Positions 48,850 to 62,500 of a DNA stretch of 64,000 nucleotides are shown here, in pieces. The stretch's first letter is position 1, and each line of letters starts with the position of its first letter. A model generated the notes under the pieces. It was not told the origin of the DNA. It worked only from the letters and a program-made list of their open reading frames with translations, and searched no databases. Source of the stretch: Parus major (lineage: Eukaryota; Chordata; Aves; Passeriformes; Paridae); the NCBI RefSeq assembly GCF_001522545.3, contig NC_031770.1:15788751-15852750 (forward strand), written 5' to 3'. The position numbers were made by a program, and so were the translations under genes.

Positions 48850-50321
48850 AAAGGAAGGTCACTGGGAGTCAAACAAACAGCTGCTCTCTGGCTACCAGAA
48901 GGGTGTGACTATCTCCCACCAGTGGGAGTAGCCAAGGTTGCCCTCAACAAGTACAGAGCTAGCCAGGAAGCATCCCAGTCCCAGAGGCTGAGAAACAAAG
49001 AATGAAGAAGATGAAGAAGGAATTCCCCAGGAGTGGGGGAGAAAAGATGTAGGTAGGCCCGGCTGGGACTGCTAACAAGGAGAAAGTCAGCACAGAGTCC
49101 TGATGGTACTCCATTGGTGCATACCTCCTTGGAGGCTTTTTATTTAACCTTTATCCCTGCAGGAGGACCCCAGCATTGCACAAGCTGGGCTGCTGCTGCT
49201 TTCCTGAGGGTACTGTTAACATAAGGGTGGCACTGAAGTAACACCAGCTCTCCCAGCCAGCAGCACAAGCTCAGAGGGACAGTGTATGTAGGGTATAGCT
49301 GGCCTCTGGTCTCCAGTGCTGCTGAGCAGAAGAAGATGGCAGGATTTTAGTAGGGAAGGAAGCTCCTTTGGAAATACTCAGAAATAATCTGTGCCCAAAC
49401 CAGCTCACATCAGCTTGCAGGATCCCAGATGCAACTTTTGTCCTTCTCTCCAGTCCTGCACCAATGCAAGGCATTTCCTTCTGACCTCACTTCTTCACTG
49501 CACACACACGCAGAAATAAAGGAGAGCAACAATGATCTTGCAGTTGAATGTCATGCTGAAGAAGAGCAAGCTCTCTTTCCAAGTAGACTTGGCTCTACAG
49601 AGCTCTGCAGATGTTTTTTTCTTAAAAAAAAACCCACAGTAAAATCCTCATTAAAATGTTATTTAAGCAGCTCTGACTCTTAAAATACATGCAAGAAACA
49701 GATGTGTAGAACAGAGAAGTGCCATTTTTATGGAGTGGTTCTTCAGTGTTTGAGCCATACTAGATTACACTCAGAGTGTAGGCTCCTCAGCTACACCATG
49801 TAATAATAGTTTACAGCACACGGCCAAATCTTTCTGCCAGTGAAGCCATGTGCCTCTATCAACCTCAGCCCAAGGTGGCAGTAAACCAAAATAAATGGGA
49901 TATTAATACCTTATTACCCTATGCTTTCCAGATACCCCACACTTCACCCTACATTAGATCTTTCTCTCTGATGTTGCTCAAGAAAGGGGTTACTTCCCCC
50001 TTACTTTTATGTCCTGAGATACAAGTTCAGGAAGCTCAGCTCAGTTTAAGTTGTTTATCAGGCAGAACCAGAGTCTGTAACTTTGTCAAGTCCCTGAATT
50101 CCCTCATGTTACTGTTTTTCTCTGACACTCTGTCCCATATTTGGGCTTTGGGTAAGCTGACAGGAATGTAATTTCTATTTAAAGATCCACTGTCTGTTAC
50201 TTTTATACTAAGTAATAAATGCAGGATTTGAAGAACAAGCACTAGGAAAAAAATGGTTGGACAGTTTATACGTTGAGTCACCTCCAATGGCACACTTAAC
50301 CATTACCATTAAAAAGAAGAA

Positions 50322-50341
50322 AACAACAACAACAACAACAA
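50322..50341 (+). repeat. (AAC)n microsatellite
   Basis: Six to seven AAC units on the plus strand, flanked by A-rich sequence. Confidence 0.95.
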
Positions 50342-53300
50342 AAAAGAATAAGAAAAAAGGGAGAAAATAACCTGTTCTTATGCACTTCCTCATAACCTTC
50401 CCTAAAAAATTCCCTTGGCCTGAAATTTCCCATGTTTGGTGTCTGCCCAAATGTGAATATTTAGATTCCTGCCAATTGTTTGCAGTCAGTTTTCAATTAT
50501 GTGAGGATGAAAAATAGACATTCCTTCCTATTCCTAGGACCAGGGCTATATTTTCCCATAGCTGTGCTGAAGTGATCTGAAGACTGGAGCTAAAGTTCAG
50601 TTGTAAAAAGCTATCAGTAGGGTACAATGCCTTCTGTGAGTCTGGGGAATCCTTTTTAAGTTCTACAGATGCATTTTTTTTACCAAGTAAAAGACTGTTA
50701 CACTTGCTCCTCCTTCCACATGTGTGCTGCATGTGTATTTTAGTCAGAGATAATAACTTATTGTTGAAAGCAAATGTATCCTTCCTTAGCCCTTACCCTT
50801 CCTGAACATGCTCTTTGATAAAAGAGAAAACTGGATTCTGTTATCTCAATTTCTACAGATGGCTTCCAAAAGTACTTAGGAATGAGTAATAGTTTGACTC
50901 TTGGTGATTTTCAACCATCACTCATGCATCTCCCTAATGTCCTCACCCACATTCAAAATTCCCACTGAAGCTGATACTAATGTTGAGGAATAAACCAGAA
51001 AGGACACTCAGGTTGCAGACAGTGTTGGGGATAGACAGTGAACTAAATTCAGCAGAAACTATATGGAAAATTCAACATTATATTGGATACCAAACATATC
51101 ATTCTTGTGATTTCCTTACAGGGACAAAACCCTACCTGTGTTTGAGCCACTGCTTGTCTGAATTAACATTTGCTTTCTTTAAGCCTTGATTTAAAACCGT
51201 GACAATGACCTCCCTTCATACTGACTAATACAATTGCGTCTCCGCTTCTTAATTTCCCCGCCAGCGAAGCACAACGCTGCTCCTCGGAATTTATTAAATA
51301 CTTAGCTCACCCAGCAGGAGCATTTGAGCAGTCAAGTGCTACTCAGTGCATCTAAGCATGACAGATTTAGCATCCTCCCCATAAACATGATTTTCAAAAT
51401 CTAAAGCTGAAGGTAAGCACATCAATACAATGAAAACATTTTGCTTGTAATTCATAAGCCTTCCTTCATTTTTCTGGGAGATGACACAAAGTAGATATTA
51501 ATTATTGACAAATAATACAGATTCATTGCTTCTTATCATTGCAAAAAGTAAATAAACCTAAAGGCAGCCTTCAAAACTTCCAGGTCTCTAGTCATAGCTT
51601 AAAAAGTTATTACTAAGGAACTACTCCTGGTACCCCCTTCTGAATAACACTGTTTTCTCCAATTAGTCCCACTAATGTCAGTAATATCTTCCTATAGAAA
51701 GAGCCACAATCAGGTTAAAAATGCATTGCTTTTCAGATAGATTTCTCCAGAGCATGTGCAGAGAATAAAGGAAAGGCATTAAGATCCAACCTCAGAAATA
51801 AGAAAAGGGAGTTCTAGCAGGAATAAACTCCCAGAGAGGAAAGAAAAGAAAAATGAGAGAGTGCAAAAGGAATGAACAAAAGAGATAAAGCCAGGAGAGG
51901 AGAATTTATCTTATACAAACAGAATTTGTGTTGGCCCATCCATCCATGACACAAGCACTAATGAAGCTGCCCATTCACAGAGGCCTCAGATAAACATACA
52001 GATGGCCATTTAAATCACCTCAATGCAGTATGTGTATTATGTGAGCCAGTGTTTTCACTTGGAGAGCGTAAAGAGAAAAGACAGAGGGCTGGAGATGATG
52101 AAGATAGCAGGCCAGGATTATTGGACTTTTCCTATGCCTCGGTCTTCATAAGTTTTTTCTATGAAAACGCTCGTAAAGAGCTGGACTATAAAAATTCCAG
52201 ACTTTACTGTTGGCATAATTGATCTCAGATATGTCACCACAGAAGGAGACAGAGGGGTATTCATGTAAGACATACAAATCTTGGAGAGGAACCAAGTGTA
52301 ATATATAATCTCTCCTTCCCAGAAAACCATTCACAATGGTTTTGGAATGGATTTACACTTTTAAAACCTGTTCTCCAACCTGTAACACATTTTGAACAAA
52401 ATGTTTTCAGGCTCACAATAAAGAACACTTGAATTTGATAGTGTATTATTCATCCAGTTTTGAAATAAAAAATTCCTTGATTATACCTTCTTATTTTGCA
52501 GAAAGGGGACTGAAGAACTTCCTCTTTAAAACAGCCTTCAAAGGATCTGAAATATTACAAAAATCAGAGACCAAATTCACAGCTGGCACAAGTGGGCACC
52601 TCCCAGCTTGAGTAGGTGATCTGAGACTCATAAAAACATTTTTTTTTTCCTCTGGTTACAATTGTCTACTAATACTATATCATTATTACAGTACCACCAC
52701 AGGAATTTTTAGGAATCTTTTTTTTTTATTTATGGGTTGTGTTGCTCTTTTTTGTAGTATATTGTTGTTATTGTTAGTTCCTGTTATTGGCATTTTACCC
52801 ATGGGAGTGGGTGTGAAAACCTGCTTTCTGTTTCAAGTAATTTTTTTCCTTTGCAGTTTCCTCACATCCCTTTTCACTTCACAACTGCTCATCTTTGGTC
52901 TTCCTGACCCTTCTTTTTCAACACCCTGTTGTCTCTCTCGTCTTCTTTCTCTAGGGAGTTCAAGTTCTTTCTCTTCAAAGTGATTGCCACATCAACAGTA
53001 ACTATATGATAAACCAAGAGGCCACAATCAACATTTGCAGCCATCATACAGCATCAGACAGACAGTCAGTCCCCTGTTATGCCTCCTCTGCTATTGTTCT
53101 ACACTGTCAGCATCTACCTTCTTAGTCATCAGGACATGTGGCCCAAACTGATTTGCTAAGGGCTTGATCTGTGGTCTCCCCACTGAACATCAAGGAGAGA
53201 CTCACACTGTGTTCAGTAGGCTGCAAGTCAGACCCTGAGGCACCATCAGAAACCTCCATCAGAGTGATGGTGATTAGAAAATCAGCTAAGGAAAGCAAAG

Positions 53301-55294
53301 TACTTCCTGTAGAAATTAAACCCTATGCCCAAGCTGCTTACAAGTTCATCTCAAGAGCATGAGGAGCAGGGAATTGCTTGTCTAAACTCTGTGTGTTTGC
53401 ATGTGTGAGTGAATGAGCAAGAGACATCCTGTGGGCCTTTTAGAGCTGGTTACATTTTGCTGCTTTGTGGCTGCTGCCAAATTTTTAGTAGCTGTGACTC
53501 ATTGACCAACTAGCTGCCTTAACATCTTGCTTCATTGTCCTTTTCCCCTCTTAAAGGTTTCCCCTCAGCCCCATCTGAGACATCAAGAACAATGATTCCA
53601 GATGTAAGCAAAAAGTTTTCCTTCGCAGCACATCACAGGACCTGCAGGCGTGCCTCGAAATGAAGATTGCAAATGACGTGGGTGCTGTGAGCCTGATGAA
53701 CACCTTGAGAGCTGACAGATGACAGTGAGTACTCAAGGCAGTCTGCCTTGTTATATGGCTTCCAGGTGAATGAAAGATGAGTTGGCAAGATATTTTAAGA
53801 TGTGTCTGTGCATAGCTCAGGAAGCAAATCTGAGTTCTTTGTTAAACAGACAGAAGTGTGTGGGACTTTGGGAATACTTGTGAATACAGAGGAAAAGGAA
53901 AAAGGGATATTCTGAAGAAATTTTATAAAAAAACACACTAGTTTTAAAGGAACAAAACCCAGTAGCTACTGTGGTGGAACAATACGTGAAGGACTGTTCC
54001 TCAACAGAACTTGATGAGAGACAACAGCTAACCCCCTCATTCAAATAGGTTTGTGGTCCCAGGGTGAGACATGAGTACAGACGTCAGGACACATGAATCC
54101 AGTGTTTGCAAAAGCACTGGCACTCTCAGCCCAGTGAACTGACACGCCTCAGCTCTTGTGCAGAGATGTTCAGCATTTGGCAGTACCAAGTACACCAGCT
54201 GAGGACACAGGAGCCTGCCTGGTGGAGAACCTGTCCCTAGACACACTCGGTGACACAGAGGCGGCGACAAGCAGACCCCAAGAACCATTAATCCAGTGGC
54301 ATTAAGACTTGTGGATGTTCAAGGAGTCAAACAGCAGTGTTTGGTGCTGAGCTTTGGCTTTTGAGCTCATCCGTCTCCATTTGACTGTCCCTAGGCAGGA
54401 AACAGCTAATTACCTTTCCATGGCAGGAGCAGTTCAGCTCCTCCAGGGCAGAGGAGAGAGAATTGGCCGTAATTACAGGAGGAGCACACAGAACTCTCCC
54501 TGGTAGTGGAGGAACTGAGTTGCAGCCAGCATTTAAAGGCTGATTAGTATAACTGCTTGCAGTCAGTATTTACAGCCACTTTTCAATTGCCCTTACCCTG
54601 GGAAAAATGAGATGCTGTCAGCATAAAACTTACAAAAAAGAACAATAGAAATAAAATTATGTTTTCTTTTGATATTAAATCAATTGTAATTCAAACAATT
54701 ACATTAACAATAAGGGTTGTTTTTTTTTCCCTAGCCCTCCAATGGTCCTTTTGAATTTCCCCCCCAGCCCATGGTTTGGAAAATTTGGTTTCAGAATGAG
54801 TGAACTATACATGTATTCAATAATGGTTTGAATGAATGTTAAAGGCATTGTTCCTAAAAGAAGCTGTGTGAATATTTTAAGTTATTGAGCAGGAGGGGTG
54901 GTAACAAGAACAATAGAAAAATGGAATTATTGTTATTTTGTCTCTTTAGACCTCAGTGCTGTCACGTGTTTGCCCTTTCTCCTGAAGAGGGGTTTAGCTC
55001 TCTGATGGGATCTTCTGGGGAGCTAGCACAATTATTGTGTCAAGCTCTTATCTCAGGAACCAAATAATGGAACCAGGCTTTGACAGTCTCTGATTTTTAA
55101 TGAACTGTTTGTTGCAATTAGAACCTGCATTATTTTAACTGCGACTAGAGGAGGAGTGTGTTTTGAGAGTGCTCAGGGGGAAGAAGAGATTGTTAAGGAG
55201 CAGGTGGATTTAAAAAAAAAATAAAAAACAAGTTGTAGACAAAGAATATAAATGGGGATGGGAGAGAGGAAGAATGTTAAAAAGAGAAAAATTT

Positions 55295-55326
55295 CAAGGA
55301 ATAGAATTTTCAAGGAATAGAATTTT
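55295..55326. repeat. 16-bp perfect tandem duplication
   Basis: CAAGGAATAGAATTTT occurs twice back to back with no mismatch. Confidence 0.95.
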
Positions 55327-56469
55327 CAGTAACATTTCAACATGTGTGTTATCCATGCAGATCTTAAAAGATTGATAAAAGTAAACTGTGGACCTTTTCC
55401 CTTGGCTCGAGGTGGTGACAAAGACATCTGCAGCCTTTGCCTGGATCGTTCGGGTCAAGAGTGAACAGGAGAGGGCAGCATCGCTTTAGACTTACGGTAA
55501 GGGCCACTATGGAAGAAGTGTCTGGGAAACTGCAGTGGACAAACGGATCATTGTAGGTCACCAGGCAACAGACTGATGAAGGGAGTTTGCCCGCAGGTAC
55601 CTCCTTGGAAGAAATGCCTGCATGGGGAGAGGATGGAAGAGAAGGATGTTTTAAGTGCAGAGTAGAAAGTGATGTGAATGTGGTATTTCAGCAGAGCTTT
55701 CAGCTGGACTCAGTCCAACTGCAGAGTTCAGGATGTGAAGTACAGCGTTAGAGCACAGAGACCTCTGGCAGTTGGTTTAGTTACATTCTCTCTCATCCAC
55801 ACGTCATTATAGCTTTATACAAGACAAGAAAACCTATTTCAAAGATGCACAAATGGTACACCAAAGGTGGTAAGTCCCTTGCCAAACGTGCCACATGGCA
55901 TCAGGACAGCACCTGGATGGCCACGCTCCCCTGCCAACCATTGACCCACATCAAGCACATCCATTGCATGAGTGCAGGGCACTGTTAGGATGGCACAAAT
56001 ACTTCTGAGAAGTAATCAGCACACCAGAACTGCTGATTCAGCTTCAGATGAAGGATAAATGCTTTACTCTAATGTATTCTTTCAAATAAATTTCATAAAT
56101 GAAAATAAATCCAAATTGATACCATAAATATATGAGAACATTTTAAGCACTGGCAAAGGTACAGTTGCCTTGGTTTTACCTGTGGAAACTCCAGTGTAGT
56201 GACTTTTAAAGGAGGATAAAATGTGGTCCATTAAGTTTCACTTTTCTTCCATGACAGTACTTTCTAGAGGCAGTTGAGGATTCATGTGCTGGGTTTCTCT
56301 CTGACATATGATTTTTGATGTTACACAGCATGCAAAATCGCATGGCAGAGGAATTCCCCTACACATGAAAAACAGCCATGCCTATCAGTTGCCCTCTTGG
56401 CTCTACTTCCTTTCTGCTGCTATGTTATGCCTCCTTCAGTGAAAAGAGAGTAATTCTCTTTACAAGTGA

Positions 56470-56505
56470 TGGTTCTGCCAGTACATTACTGAATTGGCAG
56501 AACCA
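56470..56505. repeat. 11-bp perfect inverted repeat with 14-nt loop
   Basis: TGGTTCTGCCA at 56470-56480 pairs with TGGCAGAACCA at 56495-56505. The flanks do not extend the stem, so it is shorter than a typical microRNA precursor. Confidence 0.9.
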
Positions 56506-59500
56506 CACAGGTTTTGCTGCTTTGTCCCCTCTTCAAATCAGGCTCACAACCCAGTGAGGAAAATGACTGACATTCCAAAAGAGGGTAACGGTACATTGGT
56601 TCCCAGGGAGTTATTTTGTTCGATCATTTTGCAGTAGAGGTGAATCACAGGTATAGTTTTCATTTCATAGACAGTGTTCCAATATCTCTGTTCTACACAC
56701 AAAGAATGGAATGAGGCAACCGAGGTTTCATTTACTAAAATCCATCATCCATGTACATTAATTGTTTCATCTTGCTGTGGAAATTATCAATAAAATACCA
56801 ATACTGAGAGAAATAATCTTACAGATAACTGTGTGGGAATGATATGAATGGAAACACCAAATACACATTAAACCTTCATAACCACCAACCATCTGTTTGG
56901 ACATGGACAGAATTCTAGAAATACAGGGATAACAGCTACCTGACCTTTTTATTGAAACAGACATTTCAAGTAACTTTTTCTAATTGTAAAAGTATTTTCT
57001 GAGCCACCATATCGTTACATGGGAAGTTCAATTGATTACACTTAGGATTTTTCAGGAAATGCAGCAAAGAAAGTGTGTTTGTTTTGACATTTTAAAAATT
57101 TTATATTAAAAATAAGGGTTTATAAAATTATTTAATTTCAATAGCTGTGTTAGTATAAATGACTGATTATCACTGGCACCTTAGCACACAACCTAAGGAT
57201 TGTATATGATTGTGAATAAATGAAGTATGCTACTTTAACACCATTTTTTAAAAAAAACACATTTTCAATACTAAAGTGCCTGATCTTCTTCAGTACTGAA
57301 TGAAGCATCTGAACTTTCCTAGACCAGCACATAGGAGTGGCACTTGATCTAAAACCAAGTTTCCATCAGTGGTCACATCATGTAATGAGAACTAAAAATA
57401 TTGTGAAAGAAACACTACACCTTGAAATTTTCAAATAAAGGGGTGTCTAACTGCCATTTTGAATTTTCTGCTTTGTGGTAGTACTTATGCTTTAATATTC
57501 TGAATCGGAATGAAAACTAATATCTCTGTGTCAAATTTCCCAGAAAATAAAAATTCCATGCCTTGACCAAGTAAAATTACCAAATGAGTGAGTAATCCAT
57601 TTTCTCCCAGGCCCTCAGTTTTGTCAGCACTAAATTTACACAGAATCATTTTTTAAAGAGATATGGGAGGAAATGCATAAATGCCAAGAATGTTTGTTCA
57701 GGGAAATGATACACCATCATTTTCCCAACATCTGGTAATTCATAAAGGCCTGACAAATTTTCTTTCGGACTTCTTAAGAGAAAAGTTATCTATTCTGAGG
57801 GGATCTGTGATAAAAGCAATTTTTTTACTGTAAGGAAGTTTGAGCTGCAGCTTCATACAGAGAGAGAAAAGAGACTGGAAGAAGGAGAGCTGCTTTTGTT
57901 GGTCTGTGGCTCAGGAGAATTATCCATCCTCCCCTCCAGAACTCTATTTTTAGATGGCCTCCAGTGCATTAGATCAAATGTATAAATTGGATGAGGTCAA
58001 ACTGTCTCTGTCTGTGAATATGCAGCTGCCAGAGGTGTGCCAATGGCTGTGGGATTCAGCTGGCTGGTATTAACCTGAACCTTGTCAAAATCAGACTATA
58101 ACATCAATCTTTCTATTAAACATGGGCCTAACAACCTTTTAACAGTTTTAAGCTAAACTTTCATTTAATTTATATTGATGTGGACATAGATATGTCAGCA
58201 GAAGGGTTTTTTTTTCCTGTCATGTTTTCCTCTTTAGTGTGTTAGCAGCTAACTGCCATCTTAGAAGGTCTTTTCAGGAAAAGGATTATCATCCCTGGAA
58301 ACAGTAGAAATCCCATGATTTCTATTTCTCTAGCAGTTCAATATTATTCTGACCAGTATCATCAGACCGGCTTTTACATTGGAGCACACTTCTGTAGCTA
58401 TAGGTGTGTACCTATAAACATAAATAAACAGGCACACATTTGATATTACAACACTTATTAATTCATTATCCAGACAATACAATGTGTTAGCACACTTCAG
58501 CAGACCAAGAAACCATCCACAGTAAGTTCTCTTTAGCAAAACATGAGCCATTTTTGCTCTGCAAAGCTCTGAGTGACTCGAACATCACGTGTCATTTGGC
58601 CCTTGTGCTAAGATAGAAATTTCACCTCAAAACTGTGCGGTGTGACTGGCAGCCCCAAGCTCTGCAAGATTTATGTGAGGCTGCTGGTGGTGTTGTGTCA
58701 CTTGGTAATGTAGGACTGTGTCTGTGGAGGGAATACCACGCAGTGTGGAGGCGAGCCGAGGAATTAAATGGGATGGGATTTGCATTAGAGCTTCACCAGA
58801 GTTAATCAGCTTAGTCCCTGAAATCTGGCTGCAACTTGCTGTATGGCTTCCTGCTCTGGTCAACAGAAACACTAAGATACAACATATAAGAATGCCTTGA
58901 AGCAATACAAGAGGAAAGGAAGCAATTATTCCAGTTCAGCTAGATAAGTGCCTAAGGGATCAACTCCCCATCTAAAAAGTGCATTGGCATTCTCAGCCTC
59001 ATGGTATGGATTCTGCAATGGAGAAAACCCACATATAGAATGAGGTCAAAAAGTTAGCTGCAAGTATATTGTCTGGGCTTTAAATTTAACCCTGCCTTGT
59101 GTCACAACCCAGATGACTGAAGCATTCTGCTAAGTCTTTATTGCTTGTGATTACATATATTTTAAAATATGTGGAAAGCTCTGTGGCTCGTTCTTTTCCA
59201 GTGGAACTGGGGATTCAGTTCAGCAAGCATATAGGGCCATGGATACAGAGATCACCAGTTTCTGCTTGCAGCCTATTAATTTTACTGAGTATACCTCATT
59301 ATTTATCCTATATGCATCAAAAAGAACACCCATCCTAGACTGAAATGTGTCTGGATTCACATTCACACAGAGATGAGAATTGCCAGGCTGGACTAGCCCA
59401 GTGTCAGTCTACATAGTCCAACAATCTGTCTTTGATAATAACTAGACCAGATACCATAAAGAAAAAAAAGCCTCTATCCAGCAACAACCCCAGTGATTAG

Positions 59501-62500
59501 AGTGTTTTACCCCAATCAGACAGAAGTTGGTGCCCAAAGCATGAGGTCTTTTCCAAACATTTGCTAATCCGGCTGGAACATTATCAGTGTAAATGTCTGA
59601 TTTTTTCCAGATCTTGCTTGCCTTGTCCAGAGAAATGGTGTGGAATAAAAGAGCAGTTAGATGAAGGAGAAGGAAGAAATTTCCAAAATGTGGGATATAA
59701 ACAAAGAAGGTTTGGGACAGAATGAAAAATAAACAGAGAGAGTGTCTGGAGAGGAAGAGAGAATGAAAAGAAAATTCTGTCCTTTAAAAATGACAGTATT
59801 CCTTTATAGCTCCCAAACCAGTGAGGCTTACCTTACAGGGAATCGTTTCTGACTCATACACTGTTTTGAAAGTCCAGCAGAGATCAGCAAGATGTCAAAC
59901 CAAAATTCAGCTATGTCTGCTGATCAAAGTTCTGCCCAAGATAAAGCAGCAGGCACTATGGATTATGTCAACTCAGTGAAGTCAGAGGTGACCACAGAGG
60001 ATCCACAAGCCTAGATCCTTTGCCCCCAGTCTTGCAGAATACAACAGTACAAGGGCGTAACATAAAAAAGGACTGGGATTTTATCTTCTGTGAAGCTCTA
60101 GAGGGTAGAAGGAAAATCTCACTTCACTGATAGCGTAACAGTTGAAGGCTGAAATTGCACTAAAGATAATAAGAATTCAGGACTAGCTAGATTTGTGCTT
60201 TCAAAGAACTAGTACAGAAAAATGTTTCAAGTTCCTGCCCATGAAAGCTGATAAAGAATTAGGATAATATGCTCTAAATATGGTTTCCAAATCAGTCCCA
60301 TGTGAACATCCTGCTTTGGGAGACTTGAATAACAAATTGCTCAGGGATGCAGTGCACAAGGAGAGGTGGAAAGGAACATATAAAGTCTAAAGAGTTCGCA
60401 AAATAAAGGAAGATTGAACTCTCAGAGCCATAGCCTCAAATGCAGCAGAGAAACTACTTCCTAGGGTTCTAATATTGAGAGATCTTGCAAATGTGGATTC
60501 CACATGTGATAAATAGCCCTGCTTCCAGATCTCCTGAAAATGTTTACAGGCACAACTAATGACATTAGTTATTAGTTAAAGATGATTTCTGTGCTGATAG
60601 ATGTTAGTGCTGACATTTTCCATTTATTATTTGTTTTCAACTTGTAGAAACGGTGAGTGCATTTTGAAACTGATGGGAATTGGACATTCACAAATTTCTT
60701 GTCACCTCACAAAGTCAGTTAAAGTGTTACAAGCAATTATTTTAATCATGTTGAAGATTAATCATACTTTAAAACATGGGTTCTGGAAATAAATTCGAAA
60801 TGTTAATACTGATGAATTACTGTTGCAAATGGATCATTATGTAGAGGAAACATTTAGTTTAATTGGAGTTGCTCCCCGAGCTGCTTTATATACATTATAT
60901 GGGGCATGAAACTGAAATCAAGTTCTGTTCTTTTGAAGAAAAATACTACAGTACCATCCTGGGTTTAGTGTCTACTGTAAATGGAACAAGGGAAATCAGA
61001 CTAGGTGCCTTGCTTGGATGTCCATTTTTAATCCAGCAGACAATTTCAACCAAAGTGGACATAGCATTCACAGAGACAGCCGTGGCAAAGCTGGTCAAAA
61101 TATAGACTTCACTAGGGCTCTCCCATCATGAAAAGAGACACCTCATGGGAATACCACAGAATCTACAGGAGACTGAGAATTGGTCTGTAAGGGACGAGGC
61201 CTCTTAATGCAGGAGGCAGGACATTCAGGAACACCTTTATGTAGCTGCTCCTTGAAAGAGAAAAACATCATCCAAGGCTGCTAAAATGTAGGTCATATTA
61301 ACCTTTATTTCCCTTGCACTGCTTTGGCTCTGGCTCTAGACAATGGTAAAGTAGCTGCAAATGGGGAAAAAATGCTGGAATGAGCTCTTGCTCCAATAAA
61401 ACTCTTCAGGGAAGGCCTGTGTTATGTTAGCAAAGAAGATGGGTATGAAAAAGAAAAGCTGTGTAAAGCTGACATACAACTGGAACATTCTTAGACTAGA
61501 AAGACCTATTATTAACAGCTAGTTCTTGCTGGAAGCACAAAATAAAGTGAATCTAACACTCTGGGAGCCAAGCTTGAGATGTGTTTCACATTGGTTTGAA
61601 GCCCTTCTTGTGAGACCTTGAGCATCCTCAGCACTGGTGTTGTTTGGGCCAGGAGGTTCCCACACTACTTTGATGAGCCCAAAGCACTGTGGAGGACAGG
61701 GTTTGCCTCTCTCCCCTGGGACTCCTCTGTGGGAGTTCCCAGCAATCCAGATGCAAAGATACTCCAGAGCAGCCTTGTCCAAAGGGTACACTTGTGCTGC
61801 ACAGCAGCATTAGTCATAGATGAAGGCAGTAGCTTGTTGGGTAACAACTCTAATATAGACTCTAGAAGTCAGCTTTAGAGAAGATGGGAGTCTTAAAAAA
61901 ATTTCCTCCTTTTTCAACAGAGAAAGCACTAAGGGGCACAGTTTTCAAATGCCAGGATCTCCTGGAAGTGTTGTCCATTTGTCCCAATCTCCTTACTATC
62001 TCCAGGGGTGCTGCTGTGCTTCCTGGTGCTGCATGCAGCATAATTCCTGTGCCTCTAAAAGATGGAACTGTCTTCTTAAAGTATGCTGACCCTTCACCAT
62101 TCCCTGCCACCTAGATGGCAAATGTGATGGGGCAGCTACTTGTCCTGATTGTTTTTTTGATGGGGAAGCTTTTCTGCTGGAAAATAGGCTAAAAGCATGG
62201 ACTGTTTCTGGCCAGCCAACCACATTACCCCGTCAGTAAGAGCAGGGCTGGATTACATTCAAGACCATGCATGGAGTCCAGGGTTCTCTTTCCCAAACCT
62301 GATAACATGGACTAAGAACTTGAACTATTTCAGGCTACCACATGACCCTGACATGTTAACAACTTGGGCTGTTACTGAGCTGGGTTAGATTCAAACCCAC
62401 TAGCGAAGGTAAAAGGTTTTGTGTTCCATTACTGGCGCCAAACGTTCTGTTTTCTTACTTGGCTTCTTTCATGATGGTGTTTTTCAAAGCATTTAGAAAG

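Larger units (their letters stand above)
40481..54399. other. Intergenic, no gene seen
   Basis: Nearly 14 kb without a recognisable exon. It holds a purine-rich GA tract (46313-46367), a G-quadruplex motif (48833-48849), a 10-bp perfect hairpin (48702-48727), an (AAC)n microsatellite (50322-50341), purine-rich stretches near 51770-51900 and a small cluster of CpGs (51236-51296). The rest is unique AT-rich DNA. Confidence 0.7.
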
